Both the position numbers and the translations under genes were made by a program. The notes beneath the pieces are model-generated. The model ran no database searches, was not told the origin of the DNA, and saw only the letters and a program-made list of their open reading frames with translations. A stretch of 64,000 nt of DNA from a virus: positions 1 through 64,000 of IMG/VR virus record IMGVR_UViG_3300042197_001060. One strand, written 5' to 3'. The first letter of the stretch is position 1. Every line of letters begins with the position of its first letter. Positions 15,395 to 24,916 of this stretch are shown here, one piece after another.

Positions 15395-15447
15395 AAAGAT
15401 TATAGTTTTTAATTAAAACAAAATTAAATAACCTTTATTGTACTACA

Positions 15448-15457
15448 TATAAATATA
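15448..15457 (-). promoter_or_regulatory. TATATTTATA element (class II, possible late promoter)
   Basis: TTATATTTATATG on the minus strand lies between the endolysin stop and the membrane-anchored CsgG-like gene, about 55 bases before its start. It could start the whole exported-protein transcript. Confidence 0.45.
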
Positions 15458-15461
15458 ACTA

Positions 15462-16295
15462 TTATCCTAATAAATGATAATATTCTTTAAAATGTTTTAT
15501 TCTATCTGCTAATCCAATAGTTCCACCATTTACTCTTTTAGTAATAGATGTTACTACTGCATCAGTTGACCCACCATCGGCCAATTTGTTCAGTCCATTT
15601 TTAGACCAAAACCATGCTGCTGATAGTAATGCATATTTCCCACTTACCACATCAGGATTAGAAGTAATATTTTCTCCGATTGCAGTACCGAATTGGGTAT
15701 AATTATCCTTTCCTGTCAATTGGATATATCCTCTGCCGCGAAACTTATATCCATCACCACTTGCTTCATCGCCATTTGCCATACGATTTGCATATACTTT
15801 GTTAGCAATCTTCTCCGGCTTTCTTTCGTAAGGTAAAGCTGATTCTAAAGTTGGAAAATATTTCTTAAAAATACCATTCAAACCTTTTGCAGAATAGTTT
15901 AGATTTTCTTGTGTTGCTCTGAATCCACCACTTTCGTGTCCACATTGTGCAAGAAAGTGTGCCAATCTCAATGGAGTATTGATTTGGAATTTAGCCGCAG
16001 TATTAGGAATCATTGAGATTACTGCATCAGGAATATGTCCTTTTAGTTTTTCCAACTTCAATGATCCTGAAGATACAATTGGTGCAGATGGTGTATGTGT
16101 TGGTGCGTTTCCTCCCATTATTTTTGCCCAAGTTGCCGGCCCTACAATACCATCGGGTGTTAAACCATTTTTTGCCTGCCATTCTTTTACGGCTGCTTCG
16201 GTTTTAGGTCCAAAGTTAGTTACCGCAGGTGAAATACCTAATTTCTCCTGCATTAATTTTACGTTTTCGTTGTTATCTCCTTTTTTAAGTAGCAT
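15462..16295 (-). CDS. Endolysin: peptidoglycan-binding domain plus GH19 muramidase/chitinase
   Basis: 277 aa without a signal peptide. Residues 1-60 form a PG_binding_1 domain (MLLKKGDNNENVKLMQ ... DGIVGPATW). Residues 85-277 form a glycoside hydrolase family 19 domain: GHESGGF with catalytic Glu121, the second acid in QENLNYSA (Glu130), and GYKFRGRGYIQLTG, the family's substrate-cleft signature. It would cleave the peptidoglycan sugar backbone at the end of infection, after a holin opens the membrane. Confidence 0.92.
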   Translation of the reverse strand: MLLKKGDNNENVKLMQEKLGISPAVTNFGPKTEAAVKEWQAKNGLTPDGIVGPATWAKIMGGNAPTHTPSAPIVSSGSLKLEKLKGHIPDAVISMIPNTAAKFQINTPLRLAHFLAQCGHESGGFRATQENLNYSAKGLNGIFKKYFPTLESALPYERKPEKIANKVYANRMANGDEASGDGYKFRGRGYIQLTGKDNYTQFGTAIGENITSNPDVVSGKYALLSAAWFWSKNGLNKLADGGSTDAVVTSITKRVNGGTIGLADRIKHFKEYYHLLG

Positions 16296-16307
16296 AATTA
16301 TTTGAGT

Positions 16308-17078
16308 TTAATATTTGGTTACAACTTTATAATCAAGTATAGATATTGGTTTGATGATGATTTCGTTCCATAAAGAAGTTTTATTTTGTTTACATTCTTC
16401 CCAATTTCTACAAAGATTGTTCTCATTATCAGGATAAGAGAAACGGAATAAATTAGCTGCTCTGTTTCCTTTATCAGTTGCGAACGATTTCACATCCGAT
16501 TGAAATGCTGCTACCAACTTACCTTTTAGTTTAACCAAAACATTACTTTCAGGTCTAAAAAACTCTTTCTGTTGTACGGTAAAAGTTGATAACGCGTAAG
16601 TGTAACCTGATTCTAAACTATCTACGAGATTTTTCATACCTTCAGGTGATGTCCAATGCATCGTTATAACTTCAGTATCGGAGTTTCCGTATGTATCTTC
16701 AGTAAATTGTTTATCTAATAAGATATATGGTTCAATTGCCCCTCTACTTTGAAAAAATGCTATCTTATCGTTTTCTATATTAATAATGTATTTTGAAAAT
16801 TCATCCTTCAATCCCCAAACTCTATGGTTTATGAAATCTTCTATGAAATCCAATACATTCTTTTTTGTAAGGTCTGAATACAATTCAGTTTCAACATATA
16901 ATTGATACCCAAAATATTTGTTTATTAGTCCAACTAATTGAGAGTTATTATCAACAATACCACCCCTCACATCATATCCATCATGTTGGAGTTGTAAAAA
17001 TTCATTAGCAATAGCTTCCCACTCACTTATAGTATGGAAAGTTGCTTCTGGTTTCTGATATCCTCTAACTGGGTACAT
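16308..17078 (-). CDS. ADP-ribosyltransferase-like virion-associated protein (tentative)
   Basis: 256 aa with no signal peptide. ALSTFTVQQKEFF (about 165-177) resembles the STS strand of the R-S-E class of mono-ADP-ribosyltransferases, and WNEIIIKPISILDY near the C-terminus resembles the catalytic Glu loop, with one Glu rather than ExE. A candidate Arg would lie in the N-terminal third. T4-like phages inject such enzymes (Alt) with their DNA. It lies next to a ParB-like gene, a common pairing in phages. Alternative: a structural protein with chance resemblance. Confidence 0.4.
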   Translation of the reverse strand: MYPVRGYQKPEATFHTISEWEAIANEFLQLQHDGYDVRGGIVDNNSQLVGLINKYFGYQLYVETELYSDLTKKNVLDFIEDFINHRVWGLKDEFSKYIINIENDKIAFFQSRGAIEPYILLDKQFTEDTYGNSDTEVITMHWTSPEGMKNLVDSLESGYTYALSTFTVQQKEFFRPESNVLVKLKGKLVAAFQSDVKSFATDKGNRAANLFRFSYPDNENNLCRNWEECKQNKTSLWNEIIIKPISILDYKVVTKY

Positions 17079-17090
17079 ATTTAATATGTA

Positions 17091-18812
17091 TTAAACTTTG
17101 TATTTCTTTTTTAATAAGTCTATATGACTATACCCAGCCGTAGAAACTACTTTATATCCTTTATCTTCCCACTTTTTCATCTTACGAACTAAATTTTCAT
17201 CTCTTGCATCATTAAATGCAACCTGAATATCATTTACTTTTGTTGGTTTATCTCCATTATCTTCTGGAAATGCCAATCTATATAAGGTATTTCTATCTCT
17301 TTTAGTTGGTTTATCGAAATTTTTAATTGGTGGAAGTCCAGCTTCTTTAGCTGCATCTTGTAAAAATTGTTTACCTTCATCATCCAAATAATCTTCAGCA
17401 GCCATATCATCCCCTTGCCCAACCATACTGGTCCAGTTACCTGCTAATACTATATTATGAGGTAATCCTGTTTTATTTTCCTGATATTTGTATAATTCAG
17501 ATTGGTCATTATATACATCCATCTCATCACCATCCCAACTTTCATTTGTAAAATTTGGATAATGTTTTTTCAATTCGTTATGTATAAATTCTTGTTCCGA
17601 ACCTTCTACATAGTTTCCTTCACTATCTCCACCTTCTCCCATAAAGACAATTTTAGTATCTTTTGGATAAAGGTTTTTAACATCATCAATTACTTGTTTA
17701 GCACCCTCAATATTATCATGCTCTACACCAAAAATTGTTGAACCATTTTTAGTTTGTATAGTGCCTAATTCTTCACCTTCCGAAGAAACTCTTTTACTTG
17801 GTTGGGACTTTTTTTTTTGAGCGGGTGCCATTGGAGCAGGACCACCTTCTGCACCTGTATCTGCTTTCTTTGCTCTGATACCAATCTTTTCTGCGAATTC
17901 ATTAGAACGCTTTACTAATGGTTCAATTGGTTCATCAATTACCCTAACTTTCATTGGTATTGGATTATCAGGATTTGCAGCATTATGTGCCACAATTGCT
18001 GCCCATCTATGGTGTCCATCCAATACATATCCATCATTGGAAACGTAAATTGGTGCGGTTATTTTTTCATATGCTGGATGATTAGGGTCAGCCAATACTT
18101 TACTCATTCCTGCTACTTTAACTCCTACGAGTTCACTTTGAGTTGCTTTTAATCGGTCTGCAGGAACTTCTACTGGCTCTGATACTTTAATACCATCTTT
18201 TTCCAACATTTTTTTGAAAAATTCTTCAGTATCTGCTTCTCCGTTTTCATCCTTTGGAAGTTTATCTGCTGGAGAACCTGGTTCAGGTGTTCCTTTAAAT
18301 TGTGGCATATCCTCACGAGGTATACCCTTATTACCATCACAATATAAGTTGGTTCCTGGAATGGTTACTTTACATAAATTGAAGTTTGGTGCCTGTTCTC
18401 TTTTAGCTTTTGCTTCAGCCCCCAATTGTGCCAACTTATCTACAACAGTAGATATTTGCTGTCTTTCAATCGGAGTTACCTGTGATAGAGGTTTTGCTGA
18501 AAAATCTGCACCTGGCATTAAATCTTTCAACTTTGGTATCCCACTATCTTTAGGAGTTTCAGCTGATGATTTAAAATCACTACCACCTAATTTTTGACCA
18601 GGTTTAGTTGGTGCAGTATTTTTTGGAGTTTGTTTGGGTTGAGGTTCCCCTTTTGGTAATTGACCATTATTGGCCGTTTTAGCTTTTTCAATTTCGGCAG
18701 GAGTAGGTTTGTCATGCTTATTCGGGTCCATTTTTTGAACCACATAAACATTACCAGTTTTTTTGTTTTTTACAACATCCTCTTCCTTTAGTAGTGATTT
18801 AAGCTTTATCAT
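17091..18812 (-). CDS. ParB-like domain protein, possibly packaged in the virion
   Basis: 573 aa. The N-terminus MIKLKSLLKEED is short, hydrophobic-basic and then acidic, like the capsid-targeting peptides of T4 internal proteins and Alt. Next comes a disordered Pro/Lys-rich stretch (about 30-100), a ParB/sulfiredoxin-like domain (about 205-315) with DGYVLDGHHRWAA, and a C-terminal domain (about 355-573) starting IFGVEHDN and containing IVFMGEGGD and STAGYSHIDLL, loosely like TraB/ChaN folds. It ends 12 bases before the ADP-ribosyltransferase-like gene. Nuclease, CTP-binding or toxin roles are all possible. Confidence 0.65.
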   Translation of the reverse strand: MIKLKSLLKEEDVVKNKKTGNVYVVQKMDPNKHDKPTPAEIEKAKTANNGQLPKGEPQPKQTPKNTAPTKPGQKLGGSDFKSSAETPKDSGIPKLKDLMPGADFSAKPLSQVTPIERQQISTVVDKLAQLGAEAKAKREQAPNFNLCKVTIPGTNLYCDGNKGIPREDMPQFKGTPEPGSPADKLPKDENGEADTEEFFKKMLEKDGIKVSEPVEVPADRLKATQSELVGVKVAGMSKVLADPNHPAYEKITAPIYVSNDGYVLDGHHRWAAIVAHNAANPDNPIPMKVRVIDEPIEPLVKRSNEFAEKIGIRAKKADTGAEGGPAPMAPAQKKKSQPSKRVSSEGEELGTIQTKNGSTIFGVEHDNIEGAKQVIDDVKNLYPKDTKIVFMGEGGDSEGNYVEGSEQEFIHNELKKHYPNFTNESWDGDEMDVYNDQSELYKYQENKTGLPHNIVLAGNWTSMVGQGDDMAAEDYLDDEGKQFLQDAAKEAGLPPIKNFDKPTKRDRNTLYRLAFPEDNGDKPTKVNDIQVAFNDARDENLVRKMKKWEDKGYKVVSTAGYSHIDLLKKKYKV

Positions 18813-18813
18813 T

Positions 18814-18942
18814 CTATCTACCCTGTCCTCTGTATTTTTTAGGTTTCTCTTCGTACTTTGAGTAGGATTTTTTGGCTACTCCAGTTCTCTTTTTACCAAA
18901 CGAAATTTTTCTAGATGATTCTGAACTACCTTTCTTCGCCAT
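18814..18942 (-). CDS. Very small basic protein (42 aa)
   Basis: Runs from ATG 18940-18942 to TAG 18814-18816, immediately followed by the ATG of the ParB-like gene. The product starts MAKKGSSESSRKISFGKK and is strongly basic, Ser/Lys-rich and probably unfolded, so it may bind DNA or RNA or be an internal virion protein. The tight fit between neighbours is the main support. Confidence 0.6.
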   Translation of the reverse strand: MAKKGSSESSRKISFGKKRTGVAKKSYSKYEEKPKKYRGQGR

Positions 18943-18948
18943 CGAATA

Positions 18949-19248
18949 TTACTTTTTAGTATTTGAGTTTTTGTTTTGAGAAGGCTTTCTCCCTCTGCGG
19001 GCACCATCTCCTTTAGCAGCACTTACTACATCTTTAGATTGTTTTACAACCTCTTTAGCAGCGGTTGCAACATCTTTAACTTCTTCTGCAATTCGTTTTG
19101 CTCGTACTTTTACTTCTTCTACTTTTTCTTCAATAGCATCTGGAATTAAGTTTCCATCTTTATCTTCATATATCTTTGTTTTTTTAAGATAAATTGTAGT
19201 TGCTGTAATTACGGCTGCTAATACTAGAATAACGATAAATGTTGTCAT
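18949..19248 (-). CDS. Single-pass membrane protein with coiled coil (99 aa)
   Basis: One N-terminal membrane helix (about 3-21) is followed by a long charged helix with heptad spacing (VEEVKVRAKRIAEEVKDVA) and a basic RRGRKPSQNKN tail. Such proteins in lysis regions can be spanin-like, but it lacks an obvious partner. Confidence 0.7.
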   Translation of the reverse strand: MTTFIVILVLAAVITATTIYLKKTKIYEDKDGNLIPDAIEEKVEEVKVRAKRIAEEVKDVATAAKEVVKQSKDVVSAAKGDGARRGRKPSQNKNSNTKK

Positions 19249-19278
19249 GATTTTTGTTTTATAGTAAACGATTTATTT

Positions 19279-19286
19279 TAAATATA
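19279..19286 (-). promoter_or_regulatory. TATATTTA element (weak promoter candidate)
   Basis: CTTATATTTAAAA on the minus strand in the 42-base gap between ferredoxin and the coiled-coil membrane gene. It fits the class II -7 pattern only. Confidence 0.3.
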
Positions 19287-19290
19287 AGTA

Positions 19291-19614
19291 TTAAATTTTT
19301 TTGAAAAATACTTGTCCATAAAATTCATAATTTTTATGAACTGATATTTCATCCCCCACTTCAATAGCTTCATCTTCATCTCTGTAGATAGCATCAACTG
19401 GGCATTCTGGTACACATGCACCACAATTTATACATTCAACTGGATTAATATAAAGTTGTCCTCCTGGAAATAATTCTTTATTCTTACCATTACTTCCAAC
19501 CTCATACCCCATACCCATAATATCAATTGGCCCATTAATACAATCTACTGGACATACATCAACACACGAGGTATCCATACAATCGACACAAGCCTTACCA
19601 ATGATAAAACTCAT
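19291..19614 (-). CDS. Bacterial-type dicluster ferredoxin
   Basis: 107 aa with two iron-sulfur motifs: C9-x2-C12-x4-C17-x3-C21-P and C25 at the N-terminus, and C61-x2-C64-x2-C67-x3-C71-P later. The roughly 35-residue insertion between them matches the Allochromatium/FdxA-like 2[4Fe-4S] or 7Fe ferredoxins. It would carry low-potential electrons. Phage ferredoxins are mostly the plant 2Fe-2S type of cyanophages, so this kind is uncommon. No obvious redox partner lies nearby except the ribonucleotide reductase and 2OG oxygenase far away. It overlaps the cupin gene by 4 bases. Confidence 0.92.
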   Translation of the reverse strand: MSFIIGKACVDCMDTSCVDVCPVDCINGPIDIMGMGYEVGSNGKNKELFPGGQLYINPVECINCGACVPECPVDAIYRDEDEAIEVGDEISVHKNYEFYGQVFFKKI

Positions 19615-19982
19615 TCTAAATCTTTTGGTGTATTTTTATAAATTCTATAAGAATCATCATCAAAGTGTTGAGTGCTAATTTCAAAAACAATAGAGTTATT
19701 ATCTAATGCCGTTAGTTGATGTGGTAATCCTTTTGGAATATAAACCGAATCGCCAGTTTTCAAAACTTTGGTGCATTTTTTTCCAATTTCCGTATCTATA
19801 TAATCAAATATAAATGAACCTGATTGTATGTACCAAGTTTCATTTTTTATCATATGATAATGCATTGAAAATTTATTACCGGAATTTATGAATACCAAAA
19901 GTTTACCACAGTATTGTGAATCATTATGTATCCATAATTCATGCCCCCAGGGTTTTTCGACTTTTAATGGTTTAAATATCAT
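19611..19982 (-). CDS. Cupin, mannose-6-phosphate isomerase type II-like
   Basis: 123 aa from ATG 19980-19982, five bases after the upstream stop; a longer reading from further upstream would overlap that gene. The single cupin barrel has the metal ligands in FSMHYHMIKNETWYI (His, His, Glu) and the later His in PKGLPHQL. The opening KVEKPWGHELWI is typical of the C-terminal isomerase domain of GDP-mannose enzymes. It fits with the neighbouring nucleotidyltransferase in sugar-nucleotide work. Confidence 0.8.
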   Translation of the reverse strand: MIFKPLKVEKPWGHELWIHNDSQYCGKLLVFINSGNKFSMHYHMIKNETWYIQSGSFIFDYIDTEIGKKCTKVLKTGDSVYIPKGLPHQLTALDNNSIVFEISTQHFDDDSYRIYKNTPKDLE

Positions 19983-19986
19983 TTTT

Positions 19987-20208
19987 TTATTTTTTTTTCT
20001 CAACAAGAGTTCTTTCTGAAAGTGGTGAACCCAAAGGTCTTTGATAAATAGTCTCACCCTTATCAGGTGATTCGTAGATATACTTGCCTTCTACTAATTT
20101 CATATATTCTTCTATTTTTTGTTGATGTTCGTAATACAATTTTCTAACTTGTTTACCCAATTCCATATCGTTTGAATACTCTTTAACTAATTCGATTACC
20201 TCTTTCAT
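19987..20208 (-). CDS. Small helical hypothetical protein (73 aa)
   Basis: Start chosen at ATG 20206-20208, which overlaps the TGA of the nucleotidyltransferase (ATGA), rather than the longer frame to 20241. The product MKEVIELVKEYSNDMELGK is helical and charged, with a YIYESPDKGETIYQRP segment. No family is recognised. Confidence 0.65.
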   Translation of the reverse strand: MKEVIELVKEYSNDMELGKQVRKLYYEHQQKIEEYMKLVEGKYIYESPDKGETIYQRPLGSPLSERTLVEKKK

Positions 20209-20684
20209 AATGCTAAATTTAAATATTTTTCCAATAACCAAGATGATGATTGAACTTTATCACCAAGCCCCCATACCGAATCAATTCCTAATAAATCACA
20301 TACTGAATTTTCAGGAGTAGTAGTTTCGGTTCTATCACCGCCATTACCAAATGCAACGGCACCTTTTGATAGTTCACCATGTTCTCTTATATACTTTCTT
20401 CTGGAAGCATCGATAAAATCAACTGCAGTATTATCCAAATGGTCTTTTGGGTTCATAACATAAACCCAATCTACATTTTTAAGATTACTCATTATGAATG
20501 CTCTTTCTTTTTCATCCATAAATGCTTTACCTTTTTTTCGTTTTAACCATGCATCGTTATTCAAACCAATCCAAACTTCATCTGCAAGTTCTTTTGCGTT
20601 GTTGATACATTCAATGTGACCTTTATGAACTGGGTCAAACCCACCACTAATTAAGATAACTTTATATTTTTTAGTCTTCGCCAT
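20205..20684 (-). CDS. Cytidylyl/adenylyltransferase-family enzyme (HxGH)
   Basis: 159 aa, one domain. The nucleotide-binding motif GGFDPVHKGH (14-23) and a later variant of the family's second motif (MSNLKNVDWVYV) place it with RfaE2/HldE- and TagD-like nucleotidyltransferases, which load a phosphosugar or polyol phosphate onto CMP or AMP. The heptose-phosphate-kinase-like gene 5 kb away makes heptose-1-phosphate a plausible substrate, but glycerol-phosphate is equally possible. The next gene upstream overlaps it by 14 bases. Confidence 0.85.
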   Translation of the reverse strand: MAKTKKYKVILISGGFDPVHKGHIECINNAKELADEVWIGLNNDAWLKRKKGKAFMDEKERAFIMSNLKNVDWVYVMNPKDHLDNTAVDFIDASRRKYIREHGELSKGAVAFGNGGDRTETTTPENSVCDLLGIDSVWGLGDKVQSSSWLLEKYLNLAL

Positions 20685-20919
20685 ATAATGAGAATCGTTT
20701 AATTTCTTTCTCTACTTCCGCTTGCTTAACTATTTCTACGGTTCCTTTTCTTGCTTCAATATAGAAATTAGTATCTCCATCTTGTTGATACCATCCTTCC
20801 AACGCGTCAGTTAGAGATGGGTAAATAGTTTTTTTAGAACCATCGGCAAATACCCATCTATCTCCAGGTGGTACTCTTTTAAGAACGAGTATTCTTTCTT
20901 CTTTAATTTCCTTTTCCAT
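20671..20919 (-). CDS. Small hypothetical protein (82 aa)
   Basis: A compact charged protein (VLKRVPPGDRWVFADGS then FYIEARKGTVEIVKQ). It overlaps both neighbours by about 15 bases, so it is clearly part of the operon. No family is recognised. Confidence 0.7.
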   Translation of the reverse strand: MEKEIKEERILVLKRVPPGDRWVFADGSKKTIYPSLTDALEGWYQQDGDTNFYIEARKGTVEIVKQAEVEKEIKRFSLYGED

Positions 20920-22030
20920 TTTTTATTAAATTTAAAACATCTTCTTTTTTATGATAACTATTCAATAACTCTTTAAATAATTTAGTATTATTTTTTAACT
21001 TTTCACCGTATTTTCCCATAAGATAACTATGAACCAGATTATTATCATTTAATTTATATTTTAATTCTTTTAAGAAAATTGATGTATCAATCACCGACTG
21101 TTCCATAGCTGAATACGATAGAATACCATCCGCGTAGCCAACCGTTTGTGGTACTTCTTTTTCTTGATTATAAAATTCACAATTTAAAAACCAAAACCCC
21201 ATGTCAACCAAATGTTTAAATAATTTAGTTGGTCCATACCAAATAAAGAAAATTTCTTCTTCTGAAAAACATATAGCTTTTAGTGTTTTTTCGGTAATAT
21301 ATTGTCTACCATGCATTTTATTATCCGGATTTTCTTCATTTCCGTTTGAATGTAATGTTTCAAAAATTACATTACAAACACTAGTTGTAAAATCTAGATA
21401 TGATGTTATGTGGGTATTTCCCCAATGACCAAACAAAGTGTATGGTTGTAATAATAATTTTAAATTGTAATCATTTGAGTTATATGATGTGAAATCAAAT
21501 TGTACTATGTTTTTAATTTGTAAATATAAATAATTTCGATGATTTTTGTGTGAATTAACACCATCAATTGGCTTATGATATATTCCTAATAAATTATTTT
21601 TTTTATCAAATTTGTAATAATTTAGAAAATTAAATCCATACTGATAATAGAAATATATCAAATTAAATATGGGTTCATAATAAAAATTAGGATGCTCAAA
21701 TGAAATAGATGCCGAAGATAAACATATATTTCCGGCATCTAAATATTCCTTTAAAGCTTGATTACTTACATGATAATTTTCTACAGTTTGTGTTTGTATC
21801 AGTCTATCAAATCCTGTAAAATTCTTCCATTCTTGAAAAGTATGAAATAATCGTATCTTATAATCACATTCCTCTATATCTTTATATTTATGTGAAAATA
21901 TGTACTCATCATTTTTATAAAAAAATGAAAAAGTATTTGAATCATTTTCCAAATTAAATTTGCCATCAGAAAATGCGTATAGTAATGCTATACAATCTTC
22001 ATACGAACAATATAGAAGACCTATTTTCAT
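20903..22030 (-). CDS. Glycosyltransferase-like phage protein (375 aa)
   Basis: The C-terminal third has ITEKTLKAICFSEE followed by FFIWYGPTKLFKHL and VDMGFWFLN, echoing the (S/T)EK--(R/D)P---PF----G----L---GF pattern of fucosyltransferase-like and phage-specific sugar transferases. The N-terminal two thirds, rich in Phe/Tyr/Asn, are not recognised. It lies in a run of sugar genes. The family call is tentative. Confidence 0.5.
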   Translation of the reverse strand: MKIGLLYCSYEDCIALLYAFSDGKFNLENDSNTFSFFYKNDEYIFSHKYKDIEECDYKIRLFHTFQEWKNFTGFDRLIQTQTVENYHVSNQALKEYLDAGNICLSSASISFEHPNFYYEPIFNLIYFYYQYGFNFLNYYKFDKKNNLLGIYHKPIDGVNSHKNHRNYLYLQIKNIVQFDFTSYNSNDYNLKLLLQPYTLFGHWGNTHITSYLDFTTSVCNVIFETLHSNGNEENPDNKMHGRQYITEKTLKAICFSEEEIFFIWYGPTKLFKHLVDMGFWFLNCEFYNQEKEVPQTVGYADGILSYSAMEQSVIDTSIFLKELKYKLNDNNLVHSYLMGKYGEKLKNNTKLFKELLNSYHKKEDVLNLIKNGKGN

Positions 22031-22236
22031 TAAAATACTTCAATAATTCTAGTTTCACTAACTTTTACTACTTCATATTCTAAATTAACACCTTCTGATA
22101 CAAATTTATTAACCAATTTTGCTTCTGCTTCTGTTACCGAAAGTGCATCTACTAAATAGTTTTCTTTGTTCTTTTTGATTTTACCTTTCGCATCTTCTAC
22201 TTCCACTGCTACTAGTACTGAATAAAACTTTGCCAT
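22030..22236 (-). CDS. DUF4494 protein (68 aa)
   Basis: MAKFYSVLVAVEVEDAKGK, then ENYLVDALSVTEAEAKLVN, then a closing strand IIEVF: the plan of DUF4494, a small family of unknown function found in Bacteroidota and their phages. This supports the host assignment. One base overlap with the downstream gene. Confidence 0.75.
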   Translation of the reverse strand: MAKFYSVLVAVEVEDAKGKIKKNKENYLVDALSVTEAEAKLVNKFVSEGVNLEYEVVKVSETRIIEVF

Positions 22237-22272
22237 AATTTTTGTTTTTTATTTGTTGTTTGATTTAAATTT

Positions 22273-23916
<1,644 letters not shown>

Positions 23917-23920
23917 TCAA

Positions 23921-23951
23921 CGAATATAATAGAAATATTTTAATTTTCCAA
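23921..23951 (-). promoter_or_regulatory. Class I promoter P4 for groEL
   Basis: GCTTGGAAAAT (TTG at 23949-23951), 20 bases, TATATTCG (23921-23928) on the minus strand. It gives a leader of about 25 bases. The upstream element abuts the stop codon of the 56-aa gene. Confidence 0.75.
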
Positions 23952-23952
23952 G

Positions 23953-24123
23953 CTATCTCCCTCTTCTTATTCGAATTTCTAATTCTTTTAAATAGGATGC
24001 TTTCCATTTATGTTCAACCGATATAGGTCCATGTGGAAATTTACTTAAATCATATTTCCAAATAGAAACACAATCCCTATCTTCAAAAATATGCTCAAAT
24101 TTTTTAGATTTTTCTAAACTCAT
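23953..24123 (-). CDS. Short hypothetical protein (56 aa)
   Basis: Starts at ATG 24121-24123, overlapping the TGA of the SGNH gene (ATGA), and ends at TAG 23953-23955. The product starts MSLEKSKKFEHIFEDRDCVS, is Lys/Arg-rich and ends RIRRGR. The overlap with its neighbour and the fit up to the groEL promoter support it. Function unknown. Confidence 0.65.
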   Translation of the reverse strand: MSLEKSKKFEHIFEDRDCVSIWKYDLSKFPHGPISVEHKWKASYLKELEIRIRRGR

Positions 24124-24881
24124 TGATTAAAATATTCTGAATTAGTTTGTATAATGTAATCTGCAAAAGATTTATGCATTCTGGTTGACCAATGATGGTC
24201 ACCCTGTACACCAATTTCACCATTCGTTTCTTTCCATACATCATTCAATGATTCCCAGAACCCTAAATTATAAGTTATTTCATTCTTACCGATTACACAT
24301 CCTGCACCATACTCATCTGTCCAACTATAATATAATAATTTAAATGGTACATACGATTGTACTGATTTTAAAATACAATTCCAATTATCTACAAATGCTT
24401 TAGACGTATTTATCATTTGAGATATGTTTGCAAAATTAGGTTCTTTATCAGGTGCGTTGGGTTGAAATATTTTTGGATTGATATAATCTAATGGAGATTC
24501 CAAACGCCACTCTTCATCAGCCATGAGTGACCTGTCTTTTGTAATAGATGTATACGCGGCTCCTCCAATCATTGAATTCATGTTTAAATTCGATATTTTA
24601 TTAGCGGACAAATCATCGGACCATTCTACATCTACATATGGGGTTTCTAATGGTAATCTAAATCTACTCAATGTTGGTAACATTAAAATAACAATATCAT
24701 TTGATTGTATTTTATGTAATTTCTGTAAAAATATGTCAAATATAGTTTGAATATCTCTACTACCACGTGATGATACATAATAATGCTCACCAATAAATTG
24801 CTTACAAATTTTAGAAATCCAAGCATTTGGGCCTCCGCCTGTGAAACTATCTCCTATAATCCAAAGTTTTCTATTATCCAT
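24120..24881 (-). CDS. SGNH/GDSL-type hydrolase (253 aa)
   Basis: Residues 5-16 hold the family's block I (LWIIGDSFTGGG, nucleophile Ser), and the C-terminus holds the DxxH-type block V (GDHHWSTRMHKSF). Such enzymes remove or add acyl groups, often on sugars. It is the first of four SGNH proteins in the window. The ATG lies only 4 bases after the promoter's TATATTTA, so the mRNA may be leaderless; the first beta-strand needs this start. Confidence 0.75.
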   Translation of the reverse strand: MDNRKLWIIGDSFTGGGPNAWISKICKQFIGEHYYVSSRGSRDIQTIFDIFLQKLHKIQSNDIVILMLPTLSRFRLPLETPYVDVEWSDDLSANKISNLNMNSMIGGAAYTSITKDRSLMADEEWRLESPLDYINPKIFQPNAPDKEPNFANISQMINTSKAFVDNWNCILKSVQSYVPFKLLYYSWTDEYGAGCVIGKNEITYNLGFWESLNDVWKETNGEIGVQGDHHWSTRMHKSFADYIIQTNSEYFNQ

Positions 24882-24885
24882 TTTG

Positions 24886-24916
24886 TAAATATAGTAATAA
24901 AAATTAAATTTGCCAA
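24886..24916 (-). promoter_or_regulatory. Class I promoter P5 (leaderless candidate)
   Basis: GACTTGGCAAAT (TTG at 24914-24916), 20 bases, TATATTTA (24886-24893). It is embedded in the last codons of the GHMP kinase gene. The next gene's ATG begins 4 bases downstream. Confidence 0.75.
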
